Notes: generated by a model from the sequence alone, not told the origin. 64,000 nt of DNA from Nocardioides cavernae (GCF_016907475.1 NZ_JAFBCA010000001.1:4790893-4854892); one strand, 5' to 3'. Shown: positions 18,866 to 27,357, counted from the first letter of the stretch. Numbers and translations are program-made.

Positions 18866-19834
18866 TCAGCGCAGCAGGTCGGCCAGCATCAGGTCCGAGG
18901 CGAGGAGGGCGTCGCGGTCGGGGGTGGAGCCGCTCGCCAGCAGCTCGTCGGCGCCGGTGGCCTCCGCGAGGGCGTCGAGGCGGCGCCGTACGGTCGCGGG
19001 GCTGCCGGCCACCGCCCGGTCCAGCGAGGCCTCGACCCGTCGGCGTACCTGGCTCGGCCAGGACTCCTCCCGGACGGCGCGGATGCTCTCGAGCGGCGGG
19101 AACTCACCGGTTTGACGCGAGCGAGCCATCGCCCACGCCTCGGGCAGGGCGAGCTCGCGGCCGGTCGCGTCGTCGTCGGAGACGAGCACGTCCAGCGAGA
19201 CCGTCACCCGCGGCTCGCTGCCGCGGTGCGGGCGGAACCCGCGGCGGTAGCGCGCCAGCGCATCGGGCAGCTCGGCGGACTCGAGGACGGGGCCACCCAC
19301 GACCACGGGCAGACCCAGCCGGGAGGCGACCTCCAGCCCGCGCCCGGTGGCCAGCACGTGCATCGGCACCGGCCTGCCTGTGGAGGGCCGCGCCGTCACC
19401 TCCGCGGTGCCCTCGAGGTAGCCGCGCAGCTCCTCGAGGTCGTCCTCGAACGTGTCGCCGTCCTCGTGGTCACGTCGGAGGGCGCGACGCACCGGCGGCG
19501 TGAAACCGAGCGACCGGCCGAGCCCGAGGTCGACCCGACCGGGGTGGAGGGCGTCCAGCACGAGGAACTGCTCGGCGACCACCAGCGGCTGGTGCAGCGG
19601 CAGCATCACCCCGCCCGACCCGATCCGGATGCGGTCGGTGCGTGCGCCGATCGCGGCCAGGAGCACGGCCGGTGTCCCGGACGCGATGCCCGGGACGGCG
19701 TGGTGCTCGGCGACCCAGAACCGGTCGTAGCCCACCTGCTCCGCGTGCACCGCCCGGGCGACCGTCGCCTCGAGGGCCTCGGCGTCGGGCAACCCGACGC
19801 GGTTGCGGGAGCGGTCGAGCAGGGAGAGTTTCAC
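18866..19834 (-). CDS. LLM-class flavin-dependent oxidoreductase
   Basis: A 322-residue luciferase-like TIM-barrel protein: WVAEHHAVPGIASGTPAVLLAAIGARTDRIRIGSGG is cut here by family convention as the WVAEHH and RIRIGSGGVMLPLHQP motifs, and DLGLGRSLG follows. It would oxidise an unknown substrate with reduced FMN or F420. It is transcribed alone; the 143-base spacer before it contains clustered CCATGACG-type repeats, and the long inverted repeat lies after its stop. Confidence 0.85.
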   Translation of the reverse strand: MKLSLLDRSRNRVGLPDAEALEATVARAVHAEQVGYDRFWVAEHHAVPGIASGTPAVLLAAIGARTDRIRIGSGGVMLPLHQPLVVAEQFLVLDALHPGRVDLGLGRSLGFTPPVRRALRRDHEDGDTFEDDLEELRGYLEGTAEVTARPSTGRPVPMHVLATGRGLEVASRLGLPVVVGGPVLESAELPDALARYRRGFRPHRGSEPRVTVSLDVLVSDDDATGRELALPEAWAMARSRQTGEFPPLESIRAVREESWPSQVRRRVEASLDRAVAGSPATVRRRLDALAEATGADELLASGSTPDRDALLASDLMLADLLR

Positions 19835-19879
19835 GTCCTCATCAACGCGTCACGACCCGATCGGCATCCCGGCCGGCAC

Positions 19880-19978
19880 GACGTCATGGCGGCCGGTCGT
19901 CAGGGTGCCCACCCACCATGACGCTGTCGTCGTACGTCATGGGTCGCGGCGGCCTGGACGACCACCGGCCATGACGTC
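19880..19978. repeat. Imperfect inverted repeat with clustered CCATGACG motifs
   Basis: Arms 19880-19901 and 19957-19978 match at 19 of 22 positions as inverted repeats, with a 55-nt loop. CCATGACG-like octamers occur at both arms and twice between them in alternating orientation. The element sits between the glutaredoxin-like gene end and the monooxygenase start, so it could be a terminator or a repeated operator. Confidence 0.5.
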
Positions 19979-20216
19979 AGCCCAGGGCCGCGCGCAGCCG
20001 GTTCTCGTCGACGCGCCAGAAGTCGTGCTGCTTGCCGTCGACGAAGGTCACCGGGACGTCCTCGCCGAAGCGGTCGGCCAGGTCGTCGTCGGTGGTGATG
20101 TCGACCTCCTCGAAGGACTCCCCCAGGTCGGCGCAGACGCGCTCGACGACCACTCGGGCGTCGTCGCACAGGTGGCAGCCCGGCCGGGTGTAGAAGGTGA
20201 TCCGTGCGGTGTTCAT
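19977..20216 (-). CDS. Glutaredoxin-like thiol protein (DUF836 type)
   Basis: A 79-residue thioredoxin-fold protein with a CHLC redox pair (Cys14, Cys17) near the N-terminus and the cis-proline segment DVPVTFVDGKQ. It is probably a cytoplasmic thiol-disulfide protein; a homologue (Rv0508) lies beside hemA in mycobacteria. The ATG is preceded by a 60-bp repeat element filling the whole gap to the acyl-CoA synthetase, so its ribosome-binding region (GGGGACC) is now supplied by that element. Confidence 0.82.
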   Translation of the reverse strand: MNTARITFYTRPGCHLCDDARVVVERVCADLGESFEEVDITTDDDLADRFGEDVPVTFVDGKQHDFWRVDENRLRAALG

Positions 20217-20219
20217 TCG

Positions 20220-20279
20220 GGGTCCCCGCGGCGTTGTTGGGCGGAGCGAAGCGGGGGAGAAGAACGTCGTGGGGTGATC
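20220..20279. mobile_element. 60-bp repeat element (copy 1) flanked by 8-bp direct repeat
   Basis: The segment is about 90% identical to 55270-55331. It is bordered by the exact direct repeat TTCATTCG (20212-20219 and 20280-20287), as a target duplication would leave. On the minus strand that octamer carries both the TGA of the acyl-CoA synthetase and the ATG of the glutaredoxin-like gene, so the insertion split an ATGA overlap without harming either gene. The element encodes no protein; it is likely a non-autonomous miniature element. Confidence 0.7.
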
Positions 20280-20280
20280 T

Positions 20281-21849
20281 TCATTCGAGGAGTCCCTGGA
20301 CCCGACGGCGCTCGAGGCCGCGCAACCGGCCCTTCTGCACCTTGCCGGTCACGGTGAGGGGCAGGGTATCGACGACCTCGATGCGTGAAGGCTGCTTGAA
20401 GCGCGCCAACCGGCCCTCGGCGTGGGCTCGGACGGCGTCCTCCAGGTCGGCCGGGCGCTCCGCGTGCCCATCGTCGGCGGCCGCGACGACGTACGCCACC
20501 ACCGCCTCGCCGGTCACCTCGTCCGGCACCCCGATCACGGCCGCGTCGACGACGCCGTCGACCTCGCGCAGCACGTCCTCGACCTCGGTCGGGTAGACGT
20601 TGAAGCCGCTGACGATCACCAGGTCCTTGACCCGGTCGACGAGGAAGAGGTCGCCGCTCGCGTCGAGGAAGCCGACGTCGCCCGTGCCGTACCAGCCCTC
20701 GTCGTCGGGCCCGTCGGACCCGTCGGGCCAGTAGCCGCTGAAGAGGTTGTCCCCGCGCACCTGGATCTCGCCGGGGTCCTCCCCCTCGACCTGGCTCCAG
20801 GTCTCGTCGACCAGGCGCAGCTCGATGCCGGGCAGCGCCGCGCCGACCGAGCCCGCCCGGGGCTCGCTGCTGCACAGCGTGCTCGTGACCACCGGCGACG
20901 CCTCCGTGAGCCCGTAGCCCTGGTGCACGGGGATGCCGGTGATCGACGTGAACTCCTCGATCACCGCGCCCTCCAGCGGCGCCGACCCGGACAGCACGAG
21001 CCGGACCGGCCCGAGCCGCTCGCGCAGGTGCTCGTCGGGCAGCCAGTGGGCGAAGACGGGCGGCGCGATCGGTACGACGCTGCACGCCTCGTCGTCGATG
21101 AGGTCGAGCACCGCCTGCGGCTCGAAGCGCTCGACGAGCAGCAGCCGCGCCCGGTGGCGCAGCACCCCGCCGAGCACGGCGTTGAGGCCATAGACGTGGA
21201 AGAGCGGCAGGACCCCGAGCACCACGTCGTCGCCGTGCATCATCGGCGGCTCGACGGCCGCCACCTGCTCGATGTTGGCCAGCAGCGCCCGGTGGCTGAG
21301 CATCGCCGCACGGGGCCGACCCGAGGTGCCGCTGGTGTAGAGGAGGGCGGCGAGCTTCTCGGGGTCGGGCAGCGGCGGGATCGGGCGTACGACGTCCGCG
21401 CGGAGGTCGTCGAGCGCGAGCTCCCCCTCGCCGGGCGGGGTGCCGGTGACGACGACGGCCGGCCGGACGACGTCGGGGTCGAGCTCGCCCAGCGCAGCGC
21501 GTACGGCGTCGAGAGCGGTCTCGTCGGCGACCACCATCCGGCTGCCGGAGTCGGCGATCATCCGGGCGAGCTCACCGGGGGTCGACCGGGGGTTGACCGG
21601 TACGGCGACGACCTGGGCCCGGAGGACGCCGAGGTAGGTCGTGACGAACTCGATGCGGTTGCCGACGGCGATCATCACGCGCTGGCCGGCGCGGATGCCG
21701 TGGGCTCCGAGACCGGTCGCGATGCGGCCGACCTCGTCCTCGAGCCCGGCCCACGTGAGCGTGCGGCCACCGCTCTCGACGAGGGCCTGCCGGTCAGGCA
21801 CGTCGTCGGCAGCCTCGGCCACCAGCTCGGAGATGTCGTGGCGCGGCAT
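20281..21849 (-). CDS. Long-chain acyl-CoA synthetase / AMP-dependent ligase
   Basis: A 522-residue ANL-superfamily ligase that activates a carboxylic acid as acyl-AMP then acyl-CoA. The AMP loop YTSGTSGRPR is at 171-180, GYGLTEASPVV follows, then YGTGDVGFLD, the hinge VDRVKDLVIVSGFNVYP and the catalytic lysine near 503 in LTVTGKVQKGRL. The ATG at 21849 follows AAGGA by seven bases; the frame is open further but antisense to the phosphatase gene. Substrate chain length is unknown. Confidence 0.9.
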   Translation of the reverse strand: MPRHDISELVAEAADDVPDRQALVESGGRTLTWAGLEDEVGRIATGLGAHGIRAGQRVMIAVGNRIEFVTTYLGVLRAQVVAVPVNPRSTPGELARMIADSGSRMVVADETALDAVRAALGELDPDVVRPAVVVTGTPPGEGELALDDLRADVVRPIPPLPDPEKLAALLYTSGTSGRPRAAMLSHRALLANIEQVAAVEPPMMHGDDVVLGVLPLFHVYGLNAVLGGVLRHRARLLLVERFEPQAVLDLIDDEACSVVPIAPPVFAHWLPDEHLRERLGPVRLVLSGSAPLEGAVIEEFTSITGIPVHQGYGLTEASPVVTSTLCSSEPRAGSVGAALPGIELRLVDETWSQVEGEDPGEIQVRGDNLFSGYWPDGSDGPDDEGWYGTGDVGFLDASGDLFLVDRVKDLVIVSGFNVYPTEVEDVLREVDGVVDAAVIGVPDEVTGEAVVAYVVAAADDGHAERPADLEDAVRAHAEGRLARFKQPSRIEVVDTLPLTVTGKVQKGRLRGLERRRVQGLLE

Positions 21850-21903
21850 GCGTGGATCCTTCCACAGCCCGGCGTCGGCGGCAGGCGCGGCTACGCTTGC
21901 CTG

Positions 21904-22791
21904 GTGACCCCGTCCGAGCGGCCCCGGCGCCTCAACCTGCAGCAGCGGTCGGCCCTCGCGGGCGAGGCCGCGGCGGCGTCGGCGGAGGTCGAGAACGCCC
22001 TCGTCTGGCCCAGCGACCCGACCGCGGCCGCCTTCTTCGACGTCGACAACACCGTCATGCAGGGCGCCAGCATCTTCCACTTCGCGCGCGGGCTGTACCG
22101 CCGCAAGTTCTTCACCACGAAGGAGATCGCCTCCGCCGCGTGGAAGCAGGCCTACTTCCGGATCGCCGGCGTCGAGGACCCCGAGCACGTGGCGGATGCG
22201 CGCAACTCCGCGCTGTCGTTCATCGCCGGGCACACCACCGCCGAGCTCGAGGAGCTGGGCGAGGAGATCTTCGACGAGGCGATGGCCCACCGGGTGTGGC
22301 CCGGCACCCGCGCCCTGGCCCAGATCCACCTCGACGAGGGCCAGCGGGTGTGGCTGGTGACGGCGGCGCCGATCGAGATCGCGACGATCATCGCCCGACG
22401 GCTCGGCCTCACCGGCGCCATGGGCACCGTGGCCGAGCACGTCGACGGCGTCTACACCGGCCAGCTCGTGGGTGACCTGCTCCACGGCCCCGCCAAGGCG
22501 GAGGCGATCAAGGCGCTCGCGGCCCGCGAGGGACTCGACCTCGCCCGCTGCTCGGCGTACTCCGACTCCAGCAACGACCTGCCGATGCTCTCCCTCGTCG
22601 GCGACCCGTGCGCCATCAACCCGGACGCCCGGCTGCGGGCGCACGCCCGCGCCCACGGCTGGCGGATCCACGACTACCGCACCGGCCGCAAGGCGGCACG
22701 GGTCGGCTTCCTCGGCGCCGCGGTGGCCGGCGCGGTGACGGGCGCTGTCGCCGCGGGCGTGAGCCTGCGCGGTCGCGACCGCTCCGCCTGA
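21904..22791 (+). CDS. HAD-IB phosphatase, SerB1-like
   Basis: A 295-residue haloacid dehalogenase-fold protein with nucleophile motif FFDVDNTVMQG (Asp46, Asp48), motif II in WLVTAAP, a lysine in GPAKAEAIK and motif III YSDSSNDLPML. The family includes phosphoserine and lipid-phosphate phosphatases; Rv0505c is annotated SerB1, but the substrate is uncertain. A hydrophobic segment near the C-terminus suggests membrane association. The GTG start has TACGCT ending six bases before it, so it appears leaderless. Divergent from the acyl-CoA synthetase. Confidence 0.82.
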   Translation: MTPSERPRRLNLQQRSALAGEAAAASAEVENALVWPSDPTAAAFFDVDNTVMQGASIFHFARGLYRRKFFTTKEIASAAWKQAYFRIAGVEDPEHVADARNSALSFIAGHTTAELEELGEEIFDEAMAHRVWPGTRALAQIHLDEGQRVWLVTAAPIEIATIIARRLGLTGAMGTVAEHVDGVYTGQLVGDLLHGPAKAEAIKALAAREGLDLARCSAYSDSSNDLPMLSLVGDPCAINPDARLRAHARAHGWRIHDYRTGRKAARVGFLGAAVAGAVTGAVAAGVSLRGRDRSA

Positions 22792-22794
22792 CCT

Positions 22795-22845
22795 GTAACC
22801 GAAAGTTACTCACGGGTTCACAAGACCGGGACCGGCCCCTATCGT
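22795..22845 (+). promoter_or_regulatory. Promoter and dyad upstream of the BldN-like sigma gene
   Basis: TTCACA (22817-22822) and TATCGT (22840-22845) are spaced exactly 17 bases. Just upstream is the dyad GTAAC-N5-GTTAC (22795-22809), a possible operator. Its half-sites resemble those in the inverted repeat at 18768-18843. Confidence 0.5.
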
Positions 22846-22876
22846 GGATGATGCTGCAACCGGGAGGGGACACCGC

Positions 22877-23659
22877 ATGCGGTCGACGAACGACATCGAT
22901 CGTGCCTTCGAACAAGGCATGGACGCGCTCCGGCGCGCCGTCCTCGCTGCCCTGTCCCCCCGCCTGGTCCTCCAGCCCGCAGGCCACGTGCTGCTCTCCG
23001 AGACGGCCACGCCCGGCGCGTCCGTCGGCGGCCCCGACGGACGCTCCGGCTCCGGCCCGGTCGGAGACGAGGACCGCGCGACGTCGTCCGAGGTCGACGG
23101 GGCCGAGCGCGAGCGGCTGATCGCGCTCGTCGAGCTCGCCCGCGCCGGCGACAAGGAGGCGTTCGGCCTCCTCTACGACCACTACCAGGCCTCGGTCTAC
23201 CGCTTCCTCTACTACCGCACCCGCTCGCAGACGCTCGCCGAGGACCTCACCTCGGAGACCTTCTTCCGGGCGCTGCGCAGCATGAACAGCTTCCGGTGGC
23301 AGGGCAAGGACTTCGGCGCCTGGCTGATGACGATCGCGCGCAACCTCACGATGGACCACTTCAAGGCCGGCCGCACCCGCCTCGAGATGACCACCGAGGA
23401 CATGACCCCGCACGACGACACCACCGAGGGGCCCGAGGACACGGTCATCGCCGGCCTCACCAACGAGGTGCTGCTCAAGGCGCTCACCGAGCTCCCGGTC
23501 GAGCAGCGCGAGTGCCTCATCATGCGGTTCCTGCAGGGCCTCTCGATCGCCGAGACGGCGCGCGCCCTCGACCGTTCCGACGGCGCGGTCAAGCAGCTCC
23601 AGCTCCGCGGCGTGCGCAATCTCGCCAAGCTGCTGCCGGAGGGGTTGAGAGACGCGTGA
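22877..23659 (+). CDS. bldN: ECF-type sigma factor, BldN-like
   Basis: A 260-residue sigma-70-family protein. Region 2 (about 82-165) contains EAFGLLYDHYQASVYRFLYY and DLTSETFFRALR; region 4 (about 195-255) contains ELPVEQRECLIMRFLQGLSIAETA. The roughly 80-residue N-terminal extension before region 2 resembles the pro-sequence of streptomycete sigma-BldN. The ATG at 22877 is chosen over one 33 bases earlier because GGGAGGGG precedes it. The next gene is a membrane anti-sigma, as in bldN-rsbN. Targets are unknown; in streptomycetes they are cell-surface and developmental genes. Confidence 0.85.
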   Translation: MRSTNDIDRAFEQGMDALRRAVLAALSPRLVLQPAGHVLLSETATPGASVGGPDGRSGSGPVGDEDRATSSEVDGAERERLIALVELARAGDKEAFGLLYDHYQASVYRFLYYRTRSQTLAEDLTSETFFRALRSMNSFRWQGKDFGAWLMTIARNLTMDHFKAGRTRLEMTTEDMTPHDDTTEGPEDTVIAGLTNEVLLKALTELPVEQRECLIMRFLQGLSIAETARALDRSDGAVKQLQLRGVRNLAKLLPEGLRDA

Positions 23660-23667
23660 CACACCCC

Positions 23668-23693
23668 GTAACCCCTGCCCCGTCTGGCTCGTT
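23668..23693 (+). promoter_or_regulatory. ECF-type promoter of the anti-sigma gene
   Basis: GTAACC (23668-23673), 16 bases, then CGTT (23690-23693): the usual spacing of ECF sigma promoters, in the 79-base gap between sigma and anti-sigma genes. It predicts that the sigma factor activates its own inhibitor, as described for rsbN in streptomycetes. Confidence 0.5.
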
Positions 23694-23738
23694 CGTCCCA
23701 GTGGGAGGACCCGCCAGCTGTGAGACAGGACGACCGCG

Positions 23739-25016
23739 ATGACAGCGCCCTTCTCGGGACGACGACGTGCCGACGAGTTCGAGGCACTCCTATCCCGCGA
23801 CCCCACGACCGCCTCCGCGGGGAGTGACACCGAGCGCTACGCCGACCTGCTCGAGGTCGTCGCCGACCTGCGGGCGGTGCCGCCCACGACCGCGCGGCCC
23901 GAGTTCGTGGCGTCGTTGCGCGAGCGCCTGATGGCCGAGGCCGACACCGCCCTGGTCCGGCAGCCGCCCGCCCCGTCGCGACTGGCGATGCCCACCTCGT
24001 CGCGCACCCGCCAGCGCCGCATCGGCGCCGTCCTCGGCGGTGCCGCCCTCGTGGGCTCGGCGGCCACCATGGCCGTAGCGGCGCAGACCGCGCTGCCCGG
24101 CGAGTCCCTCTACGGAGTGAAGCGTGGGATCGAGTCCGCTCAGGTACGCCTCGCCACCGACGACGCCGACCGCGGCCGCACCCTGCTGGCCCAGGCCGGC
24201 ACCCGGCTCACCGAGCTGGAGGAGCTGGCCGCCGGCGACGCGGGTCGCGACGAGCTCGTGCCCGACACGCTCGACTCGTTCACGCGCCAGTCCAGCGACG
24301 GCGTGCGCAGCCTGCTCGTGTCGTACGAGGCCACGGGCAGCGAGGGCGACGCCCAGGTCGCACGCGACTTCACCGCCACCAGCATGGACCGCCTCGAGCG
24401 CCTCCAGGGCGAGCTGCCGGAGAGCGCCCGCGACGACCTGCTGGCTGCCGGGCGGACGCTCGCCGACCTCGATCTCGAGGTGAGCAACGTCTGCCTGACC
24501 TGCACCGGCGGCATCACCACGACGCCCGAGTTCCTGCTGACCAGCGCCCCGCAGGTCGGCCTGCTCAGCGGGCTCGACACCGACCAGCTGACGCTGGAGG
24601 GGGCGCCGATCTCCGGCCAGGACCTCACCGGCATCAAGGTCCCCGAGGCCCTCGACCCGCAGCAGGTCGTGCCGACCGCACAGCCGTCCACCACCCTCGG
24701 CCCCGGACCGGGCTCCGTGGTGCCCGACCCGACCAGCGTCGACCCGACCAAGCCCGACCCGACCAAGCCGGTCAAGGACATCACCAAGAACCTCACCGAC
24801 ACGGTGACCGACACGACCGACACCGTCACCGACGGCCTCACCGACACCACCGGCAGCCTGACCAGCCAGCTCGACGACGTGACCGGCGGTGCGCTCGGCG
24901 GCCTCACGTCGGGCGCCGACGACGCGACCGGGGGGCTCATCGGCGAGGTGACCGGCACCCTCGACGGAGCCACCGGCGGCACGCTCGGCAACGCGACCGG
25001 CGGTCTCCTGCCCTAG
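23739..25016 (+). CDS. Membrane anti-sigma factor with DUF5667 domain (RsbN-like)
   Basis: A 425-residue protein: a cytoplasmic N-terminus (1-93) that would bind the sigma factor, one membrane helix (about 95-116), then an extracytoplasmic DUF5667 domain (about 117-245, opening ALPGESLYGVKRGIE). The rest is low-complexity, rich in Thr/Asp then Gly/Thr repeats ending ATGGLLP. By position it is the anti-sigma of the BldN-like factor, releasing it on an unknown signal outside the membrane. The Thr/Asp-rich tail is longer than I expect for RsbN and may reach into the wall. Confidence 0.75.
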   Translation: MTAPFSGRRRADEFEALLSRDPTTASAGSDTERYADLLEVVADLRAVPPTTARPEFVASLRERLMAEADTALVRQPPAPSRLAMPTSSRTRQRRIGAVLGGAALVGSAATMAVAAQTALPGESLYGVKRGIESAQVRLATDDADRGRTLLAQAGTRLTELEELAAGDAGRDELVPDTLDSFTRQSSDGVRSLLVSYEATGSEGDAQVARDFTATSMDRLERLQGELPESARDDLLAAGRTLADLDLEVSNVCLTCTGGITTTPEFLLTSAPQVGLLSGLDTDQLTLEGAPISGQDLTGIKVPEALDPQQVVPTAQPSTTLGPGPGSVVPDPTSVDPTKPDPTKPVKDITKNLTDTVTDTTDTVTDGLTDTTGSLTSQLDDVTGGALGGLTSGADDATGGLIGEVTGTLDGATGGTLGNATGGLLP

Positions 25017-25046
25017 CTGCTGCGCCGCTCCGTCGGCGTCGGCAGG

Positions 25047-26273
25047 TCAGCCGAAGGCGCTGCCGCGCTCGCGCAGCAGGTCGAAGAGCGTGTGCTGGAT
25101 GGTCTCGCGCACCTGGTCGGTGACGTTGAAGACCAGCATCGGGTCCTCGGCCTCGCCGGGCTCGTAGGCGTCGGTGCGGATCGGCTCGCCGAACTCGAGG
25201 ATCCACTTCGAGGGCAGCGGCACCATGCCGAGCGGACCGAGCCACGGGAAGAACGGCGTGATCGGGATGTAGGGCACCCCGAGCAGCCGCGCCAGCGACG
25301 GGACGTTGCCGACGAGCGGGTAGATCTCCTCGGCGCCCACCAGGGAGAGCGGGATGATGGGTACGCCGGTGCGCAGCGCGGCCGAGACGAACCCGCCGCG
25401 CCCGAAGCGCTGCAGCTTGTAGCGCTCGCTGAACGGCTTGCCGATGCCCTTGAACCCCTCCGGCCAGACGCCGACGAGCTCGCCGCCCGACAGCATCCGC
25501 TCGGCGTCCTCGGTGCAGGCCAGGGTGGCGCCGCCCTTGCGGGCGAGCGAGCTGACCAGGGGCAGCTTGAAGACCAGGTCGGCGCCGAGCGGGCGCAGGA
25601 AGCGGCCGGCGTGGTCGTGCACCGTCAGCATCGTCATCAGGCCGTCGAGCGGCACGGTGCCGGAGTGGTTGGAGACCACGAGGGCGCCGCCCTGGGCGGG
25701 GATGTTCTCCAGCCCGCGGACCTCGAGGCGGAACCACTTCTCCGCGATCGGCCGCAGCGCGGCCATGAAGAACCGCTCGGTCAGCTCGCGGTCGAAGCCG
25801 TAGTCGTCGACGTCGTAGTCGCCCTCGAGGCGGCGGCGGACGAACGCCATCAGCTCGGCGAGGCGCCGCTCCCAGTCGGCGCCGAAGATCTCCTGCGCGG
25901 CGTCCTGGGCGGCCGCCAGCCACTCCCCGACCGGGATGCCGGTGGTGGGCGACGGCTGATCCACGTCGTCGGCGGTGGGCGGCCCCACGTCGACTGGCGG
26001 CACGGCCTTCTCGTCGGACTCGGCGGGATGGCTCGACCCGGTCGCCCGGCCTGCACCGGTGCGGGCCTTCTTCTTCCCTGCGGCCGGAGCGGCCGGCTTG
26101 GTGGTCGGCTTGGTGGTCGGCTTGGTGGTCGCGGCCTTGCGGGCCGTCGGGGCCAGGTTGCGCGCGGCCGAGGACGGTCGGGCGCTGCCGGAACCGCGGC
26201 CCGGGCGACCACCGGTGCCGATCGGGATGACGACGGCGTGGTCGCCGTCGCGGCGGCGGGCTTCCTCAGGCAC
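25047..26273 (-). CDS. 1-acyl-sn-glycerol-3-phosphate acyltransferase family protein (Rv0502-like)
   Basis: A 408-residue protein. Residues 1-110 are a disordered Lys/Thr/Pro/Ala-rich region (KPTTKPTTKP repeat near 52-61). The PlsC-like domain is about 165-390, with VVSNHSGTVPLDGLM as the His-Asp block (spacing differs from the classical HX4D) and VGVWPEGFKGIGKP as block III. It probably acylates a lipid or lysophospholipid at the membrane. The GTG start overlaps the epimerase stop by eight bases; order matches Rv0501-Rv0502. Confidence 0.83.
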   Translation of the reverse strand: MPEEARRRDGDHAVVIPIGTGGRPGRGSGSARPSSAARNLAPTARKAATTKPTTKPTTKPAAPAAGKKKARTGAGRATGSSHPAESDEKAVPPVDVGPPTADDVDQPSPTTGIPVGEWLAAAQDAAQEIFGADWERRLAELMAFVRRRLEGDYDVDDYGFDRELTERFFMAALRPIAEKWFRLEVRGLENIPAQGGALVVSNHSGTVPLDGLMTMLTVHDHAGRFLRPLGADLVFKLPLVSSLARKGGATLACTEDAERMLSGGELVGVWPEGFKGIGKPFSERYKLQRFGRGGFVSAALRTGVPIIPLSLVGAEEIYPLVGNVPSLARLLGVPYIPITPFFPWLGPLGMVPLPSKWILEFGEPIRTDAYEPGEAEDPMLVFNVTDQVRETIQHTLFDLLRERGSAFG

Positions 26274-27243
26274 GGCCGGCCCCCTCCCTGACGGCGGGCG
26301 CGACGGACTGGCAGAAGTCGGCGAACGTCTCGGCCGTCGTGAACTGCGGCTCGAAGCCGAGCACGGTGCGCATCCGGGTGGTGTCCACGCCCCGACCGTA
26401 GGTCAGGAACCCCAGTTGCTCGGGCGAGAAGTCCGACACGCGGGCCTGGCGCATGGTCGAGCCGAGCCGACCGACCGCGAAGCGCGGCAGCGACACCGAC
26501 GGCGTGCCGAGGCGTCGTACGGCCTGGCTCAGCGTCATAACCCCGTCACCGGCGACGTTGAAGGTGCCGGGCACCCCGGTGGTCGCGGCGTGGCACAGCA
26601 CCCGCATCAGGTCGTCCTCGTGGAGGAGCTGGAGCCGCGGGTCGAAGCCGAGGACCCGGGGGATCACGGGGAGCCGGAAGTAGTTGGTCAGCGGGCTCGA
26701 GACGTGGGGGCCGACCACGTTGGCCGCCCGGATCATCGTGACGTCGACGTCGGGGCGCCGACGGGCGAACCCGCGGACATAGCCCTCGATCTCGTAGACG
26801 TCCTTCGCGTAGCCCGAGGAGGGCAGGCGCTTGGGACCCATGTCCTCGGTGAACATCGCGGGGTCACGAGGACCGGAGCCGTAGACGGTGGTGGTCGACT
26901 TCACGACCAGCCGCTCGACGGTCGCCGACTTCTGGCACGCAGCGAGCAGCTGCATGGAGCCGATGACGTTGAGCTCCTTCATCGTCCCGCGACCACCGGC
27001 CGAGCCGGGGGTCGCGATCACGCTCATGTGGACGACGGTGTCGACGTCCTCCTTCGCGATGACCTTCGCGATGACCGGGTTGCGGATGTCGGCGCGGACG
27101 AAGGAGACGTCGCCGATGTCACCGCGCGGCGGGACTGCGTCCACGCCGATGACTCGATCGATGGACGGGTCGCCGGTCGCGGCGCGCGCGAATCGACGTC
27201 CGATGTCCCGGGATATCCCGGTGACCAGCACGACCCGCCCCAT
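26266..27243 (-). CDS. NAD-dependent epimerase/dehydratase (GalE2-like)
   Basis: A 325-residue extended SDR protein with the nucleotide-binding start VLVTGISRDIGRRFA and the NVIGSMQLLAAC and IRAANVVGP segments. The usual YxxxK pair is not clean: the expected region reads SSGYAKDVYEIEGY, with lysine two rather than four residues after the tyrosine. It may be non-catalytic or use a shifted pair. The homologue Rv0501 is annotated galE2, but sugar epimerase activity is inference. It follows bS22 by 12 bases and overlaps the acyltransferase. Confidence 0.8.
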   Translation of the reverse strand: MGRVVLVTGISRDIGRRFARAATGDPSIDRVIGVDAVPPRGDIGDVSFVRADIRNPVIAKVIAKEDVDTVVHMSVIATPGSAGGRGTMKELNVIGSMQLLAACQKSATVERLVVKSTTTVYGSGPRDPAMFTEDMGPKRLPSSGYAKDVYEIEGYVRGFARRRPDVDVTMIRAANVVGPHVSSPLTNYFRLPVIPRVLGFDPRLQLLHEDDLMRVLCHAATTGVPGTFNVAGDGVMTLSQAVRRLGTPSVSLPRFAVGRLGSTMRQARVSDFSPEQLGFLTYGRGVDTTRMRTVLGFEPQFTTAETFADFCQSVAPAVREGAGRA

Positions 27244-27255
27244 GGTCGAGGGGTG

Positions 27256-27357
27256 TTACTTGCCGAGCTTGCGGCGCTGCACGCGCGTCTTCTTGAGCAG
27301 CTTGCGGTGCTTCTTCTTGGCCATGCGCTTGCGCCGCTTCTTGATGACAGAACCCAC
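27256..27357 (-). CDS. Small ribosomal protein bS22 (AURKAIP1/COX24 domain)
   Basis: A 33-residue, extremely basic protein reading [20 protein letters not shown] then [12 protein letters not shown], matching mycobacterial bS22, which binds the small subunit near the decoding centre. The GTG start at 27357 has AAGGAAAGG nine bases upstream; the stop is TAA. The order HTH protein, bS22, galE2-like, acyltransferase is that of Rv0500A-Rv0500B-Rv0501-Rv0502. It is too short for usual ORF cut-offs. Confidence 0.9.
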   Translation of the reverse strand: MGSVIKKRRKRMAKKKHRKLLKKTRVQRRKLGK

